64,000 bases of DNA from Pacificispira sp002696645 (GTDB lineage Bacteria; Pseudomonadota; Alphaproteobacteria; UBA8366; Aestuariispiraceae), in the NCBI RefSeq assembly GCF_048892425.1, contig NZ_JBLZHU010000011.1, positions 66,854 through 130,853 of the forward strand, given 5' to 3'. Below are positions 7,045 through 15,502 of this stretch, one piece after another. A program made the translations under genes and the position numbers. Numbering within the stretch: the stretch's first letter is position 1; every line of letters begins with the position of its first letter. The notes below the pieces were generated by a model. It searched no databases. It was not told where the DNA came from and saw only the letters and a program-made list of their open reading frames with translations.

Positions 7045-8241
7045 GCGCCTGTTCTTTCAGAGGAAGCGCAAGCCTCGAATGACCGCCTGGTATCGGCAAT
7101 GACCAAGACCCGCGATCCCTCTGGTCTGATTGAGTTCATGGTAGCCGCAAAACAGCGGTCTCCCGACCAGTTTGCCGTTGAATATGCCGATATCCTGGAC
7201 CGCTACCAAAAGGCCCTGCCCGACTCGCAGCAGGATCAATATCATGCCTTCAAATCAAAAGCAGATGCAGCCCTGGGCTATCACAGAAGCCAGGGTGACC
7301 GTTCCTGGGTCGCAGGCGCCCTGCACGAGCCTCTATGGACTGCCCCAAAACGACAGCAACAAGACGTGCATCAGGCCACTCTGCGCCGCAAAGAAAATCG
7401 GAGCCTCAGCCAGGAGGAGCGAAACCGCCGTGTGGACGCAAAACCGAAAGACGGAACCTGGGATTTCATTAAAGAAGCCGCCACTGAGGGGCCATCCGAC
7501 CTTGTAATCGATGATAGTGCTCCTTTAGGTATAAATGCCCTGCGGGAAGCCTTCCCAGACTTGCCCGAAAGTCCAACACGTGATGACTTCTACAAGGCAA
7601 TGCAAACCCTAAAGCCGGGTGAAACTGTTCTTGAAAACAGTCGGACATATGAGTTGATCCACGCCTTGCTGCATAATACGCCGGGCGCCATTCCATCCAA
7701 TTTTCCCAAGGCAGCGAGTGAGGTCACCAGTTGGAACGCTGTTGGCGCTGTGGACGCCGCATACAACCCCTATCTTACGTATGAATCCCAAGACTATCTG
7801 AAATTCATTCACCACAATCTAATCCCCTATAACTTGGAGATTTTTGCCAACTTGCAAAAGGGGGTAGAGCCAAAAGGATTGGAGGGACTGCGGGGATTAG
7901 ATCTTGACATAAAGCTGGTCGAACGGGAGCAGCATTTAGTTTCCGTGCTAACAGACCGCTATTTTATGGATAATCCGAATCTCAACAAAAGGGTAGTTAT
8001 GCAAGAAATCAGCGACTCAACTACGAATGCGATGCCATATGTCAACATTAAGCCTTTGGACCAATTTGGAATCGGCAAAATAAACTTATCGGCGATTGGA
8101 GATTCTCGAAACGATTATGTACAGGCAGCAACGACCGATCTATTCTCAACCCAGGATTACAATACCAAAAAGGAGTCTGACCGCGTGAAGATCGGGCAGA
8201 ACATTGTGCGTCAAATCTACCGGAAAAGGTCCAACGAATGA
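6952..8241 (+). CDS. Unknown soluble island protein; probable 3' half of a split gene
   Basis: The frame is open from GTG 6895, but its first ~18 codons overlap the previous ORF and look non-coding. ATG 6952, inside the repeat, is in frame and gives ~429 residues. The first 31 residues (MRSHELT...VCSGFA) are repeat-encoded, and genuine sequence starts at PVLSEEAQ. The protein is hydrophilic and mostly helical in character, with no signal peptide, membrane segment or recognised domain. A central block (TSWNAVGAVD..., SQDYLKFIHHNL, FANLQKGV) recurs in the remnant at 11410-11672. The 3' third becomes AT-rich. Its stop overlaps the next gene as ATGA, so translation is coupled. Function is unknown; an effector/toxin-like role is inferred from context only. 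Confidence 0.6.
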   Translation: MRSHELTHDALTACFFSKYVVANDPVCSGFAAPVLSEEAQASNDRLVSAMTKTRDPSGLIEFMVAAKQRSPDQFAVEYADILDRYQKALPDSQQDQYHAFKSKADAALGYHRSQGDRSWVAGALHEPLWTAPKRQQQDVHQATLRRKENRSLSQEERNRRVDAKPKDGTWDFIKEAATEGPSDLVIDDSAPLGINALREAFPDLPESPTRDDFYKAMQTLKPGETVLENSRTYELIHALLHNTPGAIPSNFPKAASEVTSWNAVGAVDAAYNPYLTYESQDYLKFIHHNLIPYNLEIFANLQKGVEPKGLEGLRGLDLDIKLVEREQHLVSVLTDRYFMDNPNLNKRVVMQEISDSTTNAMPYVNIKPLDQFGIGKINLSAIGDSRNDYVQAATTDLFSTQDYNTKKESDRVKIGQNIVRQIYRKRSNE

Positions 8242-8897
8242 AAGCGGTTGGCCGGTTTTTCGGACTCTTCTTTTTAGAATGGGTACTGGACATGGCCATC
8301 TGCGTGGTGGCCATGTTCAGCTTGGGCGTATTAATGATGTTGATAATCTCAGTCTTTGGACCAAATCACATCGACATAAAAAATACTATTTTTTACGAAT
8401 CAATAAACATAATTGGAGTTATAAGCTTTGTAATTATTATAAATTTATCCAGATTATGGAATCAATTAATAATAAATATGACAATAAGATCAATAGTATC
8501 ATATTTTTATTTTAATATATATTTGAGTATATTTTTAATTTCTATTCCAGCCATAATGTTATACGGGCTTATATTTATTTCATTCTTTGATTTTTTATTT
8601 TCCAGTACGCAAACATTCGATTGGTTCTCAACATCCTATCCTAACACTTTTTGGTTTCTTATAACACTTCCCTTTGTAGTCAGCACCTTGACCGCCCCCT
8701 ATATTGTTTATCGCTGGAAGGGCGAGGTATTTGAGAGCCGGTTCAATCGCAAGTTTCGCGCACAACTGCAAGATAAAGAGCGAATTCAGGCGCTCACCGG
8801 GATCAAACAGGCCCCCTGGTGGGAAAGCGGCATAGGACCAAAAGACAACCTGCTGGACTTTTGCCGCAAGCGTTTTCAGAAAAGGTCCAGCGAATGA
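8238..8897 (+). CDS. AT-rich multi-pass membrane protein, paralog 1
   Basis: 219 residues with about four to five hydrophobic segments (roughly 5-40, 55-72, 88-118, 135-162) and a charged cytosolic tail (FESRFNRKFRAQLQDKER, then PWWESGIGPKDNLLDFCRKR). The core at about 8380-8640 is strikingly AT-rich, while both ends have normal GC. These ends are shared with paralog 2 (AVGRF..LFFLEW, MAIC.V.MFSLGV, TLTAPYIVYRW.GEVFESR). It overlaps its upstream and downstream neighbours by ATGA, so the three genes form one translationally coupled operon. No known family was recognised. The position after an unknown soluble protein suggests a partner or immunity-like role (inference). Confidence 0.65.
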   Translation: MKAVGRFFGLFFLEWVLDMAICVVAMFSLGVLMMLIISVFGPNHIDIKNTIFYESINIIGVISFVIIINLSRLWNQLIINMTIRSIVSYFYFNIYLSIFLISIPAIMLYGLIFISFFDFLFSSTQTFDWFSTSYPNTFWFLITLPFVVSTLTAPYIVYRWKGEVFESRFNRKFRAQLQDKERIQALTGIKQAPWWESGIGPKDNLLDFCRKRFQKRSSE

Positions 8898-9547
8898 GAG
8901 CGGTCGGGCGGTTTTTGTGCCTCTTCTTTCTGGAATGGATACTGGACATGGCCATCTGTATGGTGGTCATGTTCAGCCTGGGCGTGATAGTAACCATTCC
9001 AATATGGATATTTGGGCCAAACGACATCGACCTCGGAAGAATACCTTATTACGAAGAACTCAATATACATAAAATTCTTTTGTTCGTTATATTTGCAAAT
9101 ATTCTCAGGTCATATAATCGAATTATAATAAATGCATTAGTACGATCTATTGTTTCTTATTTCTATTTTAACATATATCTTAATATTTTTATAATTTCCA
9201 TTCCAGCAATCCTAGTTTATGGATGCATGCTACTTATCTTTTTTTTAATATTTTTTGGCACTCAAGAGTTTGATTGGAGTATTGGGGGGAATACTCAACC
9301 AATCTGGTTTTTTATCACCCTCCCCTTCGTCATCAGCACACTAACCGCCCCCTATATTGTATATCGATGGACAGGCGAAGTGTTTGAGAGTCGGATCAAC
9401 CGGAAGGTTCGTGCGCAGTTGGAAGAGAAAGATCGCATGCGAGAACTTCAGCCCCCGCCAGAAAAGCCCTGGTGGGAAGAAGGCTTCGGACCAGATACCC
9501 TGCTGGACTTTTACCACAAATGCTTCCAGAAAAGATCTACTAAATGA
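8894..9547 (+). CDS. AT-rich multi-pass membrane protein, paralog 2
   Basis: 217 residues from ATG 8894; the longer reading upstream overlaps paralog 1 and is not needed. Same architecture as paralog 1: near-identical N-terminus (RAVGRFLCLFFLEWILDM), divergent AT-rich hydrophobic core, conserved tail (APYIVYRWTGEVFESR, then PWWEEGFGPDTLLDF). The final codons and stop run into ATGAAAGCGGT, which repeats the first codons of paralog 1, so a third copy probably followed and was lost at about 9555. Conserved ends around divergent cores point to tandem duplication with diversification. Confidence 0.65.
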   Translation: MRAVGRFLCLFFLEWILDMAICMVVMFSLGVIVTIPIWIFGPNDIDLGRIPYYEELNIHKILLFVIFANILRSYNRIIINALVRSIVSYFYFNIYLNIFIISIPAILVYGCMLLIFFLIFFGTQEFDWSIGGNTQPIWFFITLPFVISTLTAPYIVYRWTGEVFESRINRKVRAQLEEKDRMRELQPPPEKPWWEEGFGPDTLLDFYHKCFQKRSTK

Positions 9548-9582
9548 AAGCGGTCGCAGTTTCCATCAGAAGATTTAGTGTA

Positions 9583-9635
9583 GCACACATTCCCAATTCT
9601 CGCCAAATTCCGCTCCAAGCTTCAAGCGATGGTTT
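9583..9635. repeat. 53-bp direct repeat, right copy
   Basis: Partner of 6109-6161, same orientation, 41/53 matching positions. It begins about 28 nt after the abortive third membrane-gene start and ends 15 nt before the stop of the AdaA-like gene. It may mark the right end of an inserted or duplicated unit. Confidence 0.6.
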
Positions 9636-9650
9636 GATCCCGCGCACCAT

Positions 9651-10223
9651 TCACCGCCGAAATGATGAGGGAGGTTTGCCATAGAGTGCTTTGAACACAT
9701 CATTAAATCGCCTCACACTTTGAAAACCAGCGGCAAAGGCGATGGAGGTAAGCGACATCGTCCCCCCATTGATCATCCTTTTGGCCCGTTGCACTCTTGC
9801 CGTTGCTGCGGCTTGTGTTGGACTGGCTCCTGCGTGTTTTGCAAACAATCGTGAAAGATGACGCGTTCCAATACCTAGTTTGTTCGCAAGATCATCAACA
9901 CTGTTCGTATCCAAGAACCCCTCATCAATCAAGCGTAGGGCCCGCCCCACGGTCGTCGCGGTACCAAGCCAGGCTGGACTGCCCGGTGCGGATTCTGGTC
10001 GACATCGAAGGCAAGGTCTGAATCCCGCCTTTTCTGCCGCAGCGGCTGTGGGATAGAAGGTAACATTTACCGATTTTGCAGGCCGCACAGGACAGATTGG
10101 TCGACAGTATATCCGTGTCGAACGGACTCCAGAAAAGAAAACACCATCATAGGCCTTATCGCGGGCCAAACGCGCACGATCACAGGTTTCAGAATCTGGG
10201 AAGAAGGTCGTTATTTCATCCAT
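9651..10223 (-). CDS. AdaA-like methylphosphotriester sensor / AraC-type regulator
   Basis: 190 residues in two domains. Residues ~10-80 are the Ada zinc domain, with ligands C40, C44, C71 and C74 (YCRPICPVRPAKSVNVTFYP, GFRPCLRC). Residues ~90-190 are an AraC double helix-turn-helix (LANKLGIGTRHLSRLF, IAFAAGFQSVRRFNDVFKA). The O6-methylguanine methyltransferase domain of full Ada is absent, as in Bacillus AdaA. It should accept methyl groups from DNA phosphotriesters at C40 and then activate alkylation-repair genes. The AlkA-type glycosylase at 42723 is one possible target, but no alkylation gene adjoins it. Confidence 0.85.
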   Translation of the reverse strand: MDEITTFFPDSETCDRARLARDKAYDGVFFSGVRSTRIYCRPICPVRPAKSVNVTFYPTAAAAEKAGFRPCLRCRPESAPGSPAWLGTATTVGRALRLIDEGFLDTNSVDDLANKLGIGTRHLSRLFAKHAGASPTQAAATARVQRAKRMINGGTMSLTSIAFAAGFQSVRRFNDVFKALYGKPPSSFRR

Positions 10224-10360
10224 ACCTCATTTTCCCTGAGGGCTTTAAGCAAGTCTAGCTGGAATCAGACTCGATCCCGCGATGGCGTCCGAAACCAGCC
10301 AGATCACGTTGCGCCAAAGTGATAGATCACAGGAAGCCCAACAAAAATATAGGAAAATCA

Positions 10361-11278
10361 ATGCCCCAAAAATCAGAGGTAAAGCTACCAGAAATTGGGC
10401 TTCTCATTCTCTTGTCATTTTTATGGGGAGGATCGTTTACCCTTACTGAAATCGCTATCGAGACAATCCCACCAGCAACCATCGTCTGCGGGCGCTTGAT
10501 CGTAGGGGCGATTCTTTTGAGCCTTTTTGCTGTTTGGAACCGTGTCACCTTTCCAAAAACGCTCAACCAGTGGACCCCAATGGTACTACAAGGGATATTG
10601 CAAAGCGCACTGCCCTTCATGTTGATCAGTTGGGGGCAGACGCATATCGACAGTGGCCTTGCTGGATTGCTTAATACAACACCGCCCCTATTTGTCTTCC
10701 TGATCGGTGCCTTTTTGTTGCACGATAGAAGCGTTGGGAAGCGACATTTATTTGGAATTCTGCTGGGGCTAATTGGCGTTCTGACCATTATGGAGCCTGC
10801 TTTACTATCGGGTGAAAGCAGGTCCACTTTAGGCCAACTCGCCGTAATCGGTGCCAGTCTTAGCTATGCTCTGGCGGCGCTCTATGCCCGAAGATTCAAT
10901 ACTCAGCCAGCGGTGCTCACGGCGGCCTGCTCTATGAGCTTTGCCGCATTGATAATACTTCCTGTCTCGGTTGTTGTAGATCATCCGATGACCCTTGCGC
11001 CGACACTTCATGCCGTGGCGTCGGTCATCACCCTTGGTGTATTTTCCACTGCCATTGCGATGGCAATTTACTTTCGGCTTATCCGTACCCTGGGGCCATT
11101 GATTGTCACAACCGGCAGCTACATGCGCGCCGCCTTCAGTGTGTTGCTGGGCGTTGTGTTGTTACAAGAAGAGGCCTCGGCGACCTTAATCCTCGGTCTG
11201 ATCATGATCTTTGCGGCAGTGGCCGTTATCAGCGGACATCTGAAACTAATACCTAAAATCACATCGAAGAAATCCTAA
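10361..11278 (+). CDS. EamA/DMT-family exporter
   Basis: 305 residues from ATG 10361, chosen because AGGA lies 7 nt upstream; a GTG start at 10319 would add 14 residues. Ten predicted membrane helices form two EamA repeats (first ~LLILLSFLWGGSFTLTEIAI, second from ~GQLAVIGASLSYALAALYAR). The drug/metabolite transporter superfamily exports amino acids and other small metabolites; the substrate is unclear. It is divergent from the AdaA-like gene and lies within the island. Confidence 0.85.
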   Translation: MPQKSEVKLPEIGLLILLSFLWGGSFTLTEIAIETIPPATIVCGRLIVGAILLSLFAVWNRVTFPKTLNQWTPMVLQGILQSALPFMLISWGQTHIDSGLAGLLNTTPPLFVFLIGAFLLHDRSVGKRHLFGILLGLIGVLTIMEPALLSGESRSTLGQLAVIGASLSYALAALYARRFNTQPAVLTAACSMSFAALIILPVSVVVDHPMTLAPTLHAVASVITLGVFSTAIAMAIYFRLIRTLGPLIVTTGSYMRAAFSVLLGVVLLQEEASATLILGLIMIFAAVAVISGHLKLIPKITSKKS

Positions 11279-11297
11279 CTAAAAAGGACCGTTTAAA

Positions 11298-11420
11298 ATG
11301 AAGGCTATGTTGCAATGGCTACTGGTTCAAATCACTTGGATCTTTCAATTGGACTGCGCATCGCTTCGCACCCGAAGCAATGAGCGCGCTGTGATTACGC
11401 CCGAGAGTTTTGGACATTGA
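11298..11420 (+). CDS. Possible 40-codon small ORF
   Basis: ATG 11298 is preceded by AAAGGACC and encodes MKAMLQWLLVQITWIFQLD followed by a short charged tail, ending at TGA 11418. It sits 19 nt after the EamA gene. It could be a small membrane peptide or merely the broken 5' end of the remnant that follows. There is no homology to the intact cassette genes in this stretch. Confidence 0.25.
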   Translation: MKAMLQWLLVQITWIFQLDCASLRTRSNERAVITPESFGH

Positions 11421-11672
11421 TTGCCTAAAAACGCTCACATCCGGTCCCTACGAGACCACCAGTTGGAACCCTATTGGCGCAGTAGAAAACGATAAATTTT
11501 GGACAGAAACCCTGGGCGGCACAAGAGAAGCACAGGACTATCTGAAGTTCGTGAACAGAAACCTGCCCCCCCCAATAGACATGAGGTTTTCGCCAACCTG
11601 CAAAAAGGAGTCGGACCAAAGGAGAGCCTGCTGGACTTTTGCCGCAAACGCTTTCGCCCCCCAACCGAGTAA
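11410..11672 (+). pseudogene. Chimeric, frameshifted remnant of the island cassette
   Basis: The first part (TTSWNPIGAV, AQDYLKFVNRNLPP) matches the middle of the unknown protein at 6952-8241 (TSWNAVGAV, SQDYLKFIHHNL). After a run of eight C residues (about 11567-11574) the homology continues in another frame as HEVFANLQKGV. It then switches to the C-terminal tail of the membrane paralogs (GPKESLLDFCRKRF against GPKDNLLDFCRKRF), ending at TAA 11670. So one deletion fused the two genes at the similar QKGVEPK/GIGPKD sites, and one indel broke the frame. No functional product is expected unless slippage at the C-run restores the frame. Confidence 0.75.
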
Positions 11673-11714
11673 GGGCTAAGCGGCGATTGGTACGGTTACG
11701 ACAATTACCTTAAG

Positions 11715-14354
11715 TCACTCCCCCAATGATTTGGTCGCGATTTCCAGGCTGTCGCGGCTGAGGCCGCTGGTTTTGGCGATGCGTTCCAACTGGTCGCGCA
11801 TAAGGCGGCTGCGATCAGCAGGCAGTCGACGCCATTGACCAAAGACACCCAGCATCCGCGCGGCGACCTGGGGATTGATGCCATCCAACTGCACCAGAAC
11901 ATCGGCGACGAAGCGATAACCCGTGCCATCAGCAGCATGGAACCGCACCGGATTTCCCATGGCAAAGGCTCCGATCAGGGCGCGCACCTTGTTGGGCTTT
12001 TTAATCGAGAAGGCTGAATGAGACATCAGCTTCTTAACGCGCTGTAACGTATCGGACCGATTGCTCATCGCCTGGACGGCAAACCATTTATCCATCACCT
12101 GCTCATCACCCTTAAAGCGATCATAAAAGGCTGCCAGGGCCGCCTCTTGCTCCGGCCCGTCGGTGTCGGCCAGCACGGAAAGAGCAGCCATGCGATCTGT
12201 CATATTGTCAGCCTGATCAAAGCGCGATTTTGCCAGCGCAATGGCGGCCGCGCTGCCCGTTGCGCCCAGATAGGCCAACGCCGTGTTGCGCAGGGCCCGA
12301 CGCCCCGCAGACTCTGCGGCTGGATCATAAGGGCCAGTTTCCGCCAGAGCATCGTGCACCGCCAGAAACTCCGCCTGGAAAGCCTCAGCAATTGCCTTGC
12401 GCAGCATCATGCGGGCGGTGTGAATTTCATCAACAGCCACCGGGCGCATTTGCTCTGCGATGTAATCTTCCGTCGGCAAGACAATGGCCTGGGCGCGGAA
12501 GGCCGGATCCAAATCCGTGTCCAGCAGGATTTTACCCAAGGCCTCGATCAAGGCCTTATCGATGACCGGCTCTTGTCCATCGCGCAGCGCCTGCACCATC
12601 TCCAACAGGCGCTTAGTGGCATATTGCTGACCGGCCTCCCATCGCGCAAAAGAGTCTGGATCATTGGCCATTTGAACGACGCGGTCTTCCGATGTGTAAT
12701 CCGCTTTCAAAGCGATTGGCGCGGAAAACCCTCGGTTCAATGAGGGTACAGCCGGAGCGCTGATATCTTCAAACACCGTCACCAATGTCGCCTCGTTCAG
12801 GGCCAGCACGGTTTCCTCGCCCAAATCCTCCCCATCCACACGCAAGCGGAGGGGCTGACCGGTTATCGCATCCATCAATCCCATACGCAGCGGAATTGGC
12901 AGAGCCTGTTTTTCCGGCTGACCGGGTGTTGGCTTTGTGGTCTGTTCCAAAGTCAGTGTCAGTTGTTGTGCTTTGGCGTCATGCTGCCATTCTGCCTGAA
13001 CCTCTGGCGTGCCCGCCTGACTGTACCAGGGTTTGAAATATGTCAGGTCACGCTTATTCGCATCGGCCATGGCGGCGACGAAATCATCACAGGTGACCGC
13101 CTGCCCGTCGTGACGCTGAAAATACAATCGCATACCGGCCTGGAATCCGTCTTCGCCCAGCAAGGCGTGAAGCATACGGATGACCTCCGCCCCTTTCTCG
13201 TAGACGGTGGCTGTGTAGAAATTGTTGATCTCGATATAGCTTTCTGGCCTAACGGGATGGGCCAGGGGGCCGGAATCTTCCGGGAATTGCCGCGCGCGCA
13301 GCATGCGGACATCCTGGATGCGCTTCACCGGACGCGAGCGCATGTCGGCGGAAAATTCCTGATCGCGAAACACGGTCAGGCCCTCTTTCAGGCTCAACTG
13401 AAACCAATCGCGGCAGGTAACGCGATTGCCGGTCCAGTTGTGGAAATATTCATGGGCAACAATGCCTTCGATAGAGCCAAAATCCGCATCGGTGGCCGTC
13501 TCTGGATCGGCCAGAATGTATTTCGCATTGAACACATTCAGCGACTTGTTTTCCATCGCGCCCATATTGAAATCACTGACCGCGACGATGTTGAAGATAT
13601 CCAAATCGTATTCCAGGCCAAAGCGGGATTCATCCCAGGCCATGGACCGCTTCAGCGCATCCATTGCATAGGCACAGCGCGGCGCATTGCCCGGTTCGAC
13701 CCAGATTTTTAGATCAACCACACGCCCGCTGCTGGTGGTAAAGGTATCTTCAAACGCGTCCAGAGTTCCGGCGACCAGGGCAAACAGGTAGCTGGGTTTT
13801 GGAAAGGGGTCGGCCCAGACGGCCTGATGCCGCCCGTCTGACAGATCGCTCTTATCCGTTAAGTTACCATTGGACAGCAGGACAGGATAAGAGGCTTTGT
13901 CGGCGCGAATTGTGGCGGTGAAAACGCTCATCACATCGGGTCGGTCGGGATAGAAGGTGATCCGCCGAAACCCTTCCGCCTCGCACTGAGTACAGAAAAT
14001 GCCATTAGACTGATACAGGCCTTCCAGACGAGTATTTTCGACCGGATCAATGGCAACCTGTGTCATCAACTCAAAGGAAGCCGGTGGATTGTTAAGGGTC
14101 AGGCCGGTCTTGCTTTGGCTATACGCGTCTTTCCCCAGCGCTGTCCCATCGATCTCAATCGCCTTCAGACGCAAATCTTCGCCGTCCAGGGTCAAGGGAC
14201 CGGTTGCCCCCGGCGCTCGCCGAATGGCAAGCCGCGCTGTGACCAGAGTTTCCTTCGGGGCCAGATCGAATTCCAAGGCCACATGATCAATGGAATAGGC
14301 AGGCGCACGATACTCTGACAGGCGGATTACGGGCGGCTGGTCGGTCTTCATCAT
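11715..14354 (-). CDS. pepN: Aminopeptidase N (M1 family)
   Basis: 879 residues, the length of E. coli PepN. The exopeptidase motif GAMEN is at 265-269, zinc ligands are HEYFH at 301-305 and E324, and the characteristic HNWTGNRVTCRDWFQLSLKE block is present. The C-terminal DUF3458 Ig-like domain and helical superhelix follow. It is cytoplasmic and removes N-terminal residues during peptide turnover. It is the right-hand housekeeping flank of the island; its stop lies 43 nt from the remnant's stop, convergent. Confidence 0.95.
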   Translation of the reverse strand: MMKTDQPPVIRLSEYRAPAYSIDHVALEFDLAPKETLVTARLAIRRAPGATGPLTLDGEDLRLKAIEIDGTALGKDAYSQSKTGLTLNNPPASFELMTQVAIDPVENTRLEGLYQSNGIFCTQCEAEGFRRITFYPDRPDVMSVFTATIRADKASYPVLLSNGNLTDKSDLSDGRHQAVWADPFPKPSYLFALVAGTLDAFEDTFTTSSGRVVDLKIWVEPGNAPRCAYAMDALKRSMAWDESRFGLEYDLDIFNIVAVSDFNMGAMENKSLNVFNAKYILADPETATDADFGSIEGIVAHEYFHNWTGNRVTCRDWFQLSLKEGLTVFRDQEFSADMRSRPVKRIQDVRMLRARQFPEDSGPLAHPVRPESYIEINNFYTATVYEKGAEVIRMLHALLGEDGFQAGMRLYFQRHDGQAVTCDDFVAAMADANKRDLTYFKPWYSQAGTPEVQAEWQHDAKAQQLTLTLEQTTKPTPGQPEKQALPIPLRMGLMDAITGQPLRLRVDGEDLGEETVLALNEATLVTVFEDISAPAVPSLNRGFSAPIALKADYTSEDRVVQMANDPDSFARWEAGQQYATKRLLEMVQALRDGQEPVIDKALIEALGKILLDTDLDPAFRAQAIVLPTEDYIAEQMRPVAVDEIHTARMMLRKAIAEAFQAEFLAVHDALAETGPYDPAAESAGRRALRNTALAYLGATGSAAAIALAKSRFDQADNMTDRMAALSVLADTDGPEQEAALAAFYDRFKGDEQVMDKWFAVQAMSNRSDTLQRVKKLMSHSAFSIKKPNKVRALIGAFAMGNPVRFHAADGTGYRFVADVLVQLDGINPQVAARMLGVFGQWRRLPADRSRLMRDQLERIAKTSGLSRDSLEIATKSLGE

Positions 14355-14454
14355 AGGTCCTTAATGCAATAAAGGGGAACGCGATAAGGGGGCAGCGTGA
14401 GAGCCCACAGGCAAGACCTTTTCAGACCTTACGTCAAGGTGCGCCTGAAGAGCG

Positions 14455-15369
14455 TCACGGCCACAACATCTCCGGCCCGGAATAGCGGGCGACCAGGAAA
14501 TCGACAAAGGCACGCACCTTGGCCGACAAATGGCGATTGGGCGGATACAGCGCATAAATGCCAATCGGGTCCGGTTCAAACGCATCTAGTGCTGAGATCA
14601 AGTCCCCGTTCCGGATGCTTTCTGCACATATAAAAGTTGGGGAATTCACGATGCCCAGACCCGCCGATGCCGCCAAAGCCAGGGCATTGCCGTTATTGGA
14701 TGTTAACGTACCGCCGACACGAACGGAGATCCCCCCGCCTTTCGGATCATCAGGATCCTTAAAGTTCCAGGAATTCGGGGCGCTGAGATAGGTGTAGATC
14801 AGGCAGTTATGTGCTTCCAGATCTTTGGGATGTTCTGGTCGCCCCATTCGGTCCCAATAGTCCTTGGACGCCAGGATCGGCCGCCTGGTTTCTGCAATGC
14901 GCTTGGCGATCAGGCTGGAATCTTCCAACACACCGATGCGAACCGCCATATCAAACCCTTCCTCCAGGATATCGACACGACGGTCGCTGAAATCCATGAA
15001 GACTTTCACTTCGGGAAACTGCGTCATGAAATCCGGCAGTGCGCGGGCCAGATGGGTAATGCCAAAACTGACAGGTGCCGTTACCCTCAACTGTCCCCGC
15101 GGGCGTTCCTGCAAATGGGTGACGGCCAGTTCCGCCTCTTCCGCTTCGGCGATGATCCGGCGACAGCGCTCATAGAAGGCCTGGCCCACCTCCGTCAGGT
15201 TTAACCGGCGCGTTGTGCGGGCAATCAATTGCGCGCCCAGCCGTTGTTCCAGGCGCGTCACCTGCTTGCTGACCGCTGACTTTGATTGTCCCATCTTTTC
15301 TGCGGCTGCGGTGAAGCTTCCCGCCTCAACAACCGCTGCGAATACCGCAATCCCACTTAAATCCTGCAT
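14455..15369 (-). CDS. LysR-family transcriptional regulator
   Basis: 304 residues. The winged helix-turn-helix occupies ~1-60 (FAAVVEAGSFTAAAEKMGQS, SKQVTRLEQRLGAQL), with a substrate-binding domain from ~90 to the end. It belongs to the AaeR/DsdC-like subgroup common beside GST and pirin genes. It is divergent from the glutathionyl-hydroquinone reductase with a 133-bp intergenic region, and probably controls that gene and the pirin in response to a quinone or electrophile. The spacer contains two direct GATCGA copies about 15 nt apart that could be part of its operator. Confidence 0.9.
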   Translation of the reverse strand: MQDLSGIAVFAAVVEAGSFTAAAEKMGQSKSAVSKQVTRLEQRLGAQLIARTTRRLNLTEVGQAFYERCRRIIAEAEEAELAVTHLQERPRGQLRVTAPVSFGITHLARALPDFMTQFPEVKVFMDFSDRRVDILEEGFDMAVRIGVLEDSSLIAKRIAETRRPILASKDYWDRMGRPEHPKDLEAHNCLIYTYLSAPNSWNFKDPDDPKGGGISVRVGGTLTSNNGNALALAASAGLGIVNSPTFICAESIRNGDLISALDAFEPDPIGIYALYPPNRHLSAKVRAFVDFLVARYSGPEMLWP

Positions 15370-15502
15370 CGCCCATCACTCCAGGTTGGTGGAAAGACAT
15401 TAGGGCCTTTTTCGAAACAATTAAATTCTTTTCTGATCGATTGTTCTTATTCGGATCGAGATTAAGTTATGTGTCAACAAATGAAACAGAAGGAGCAACG
15501 AC

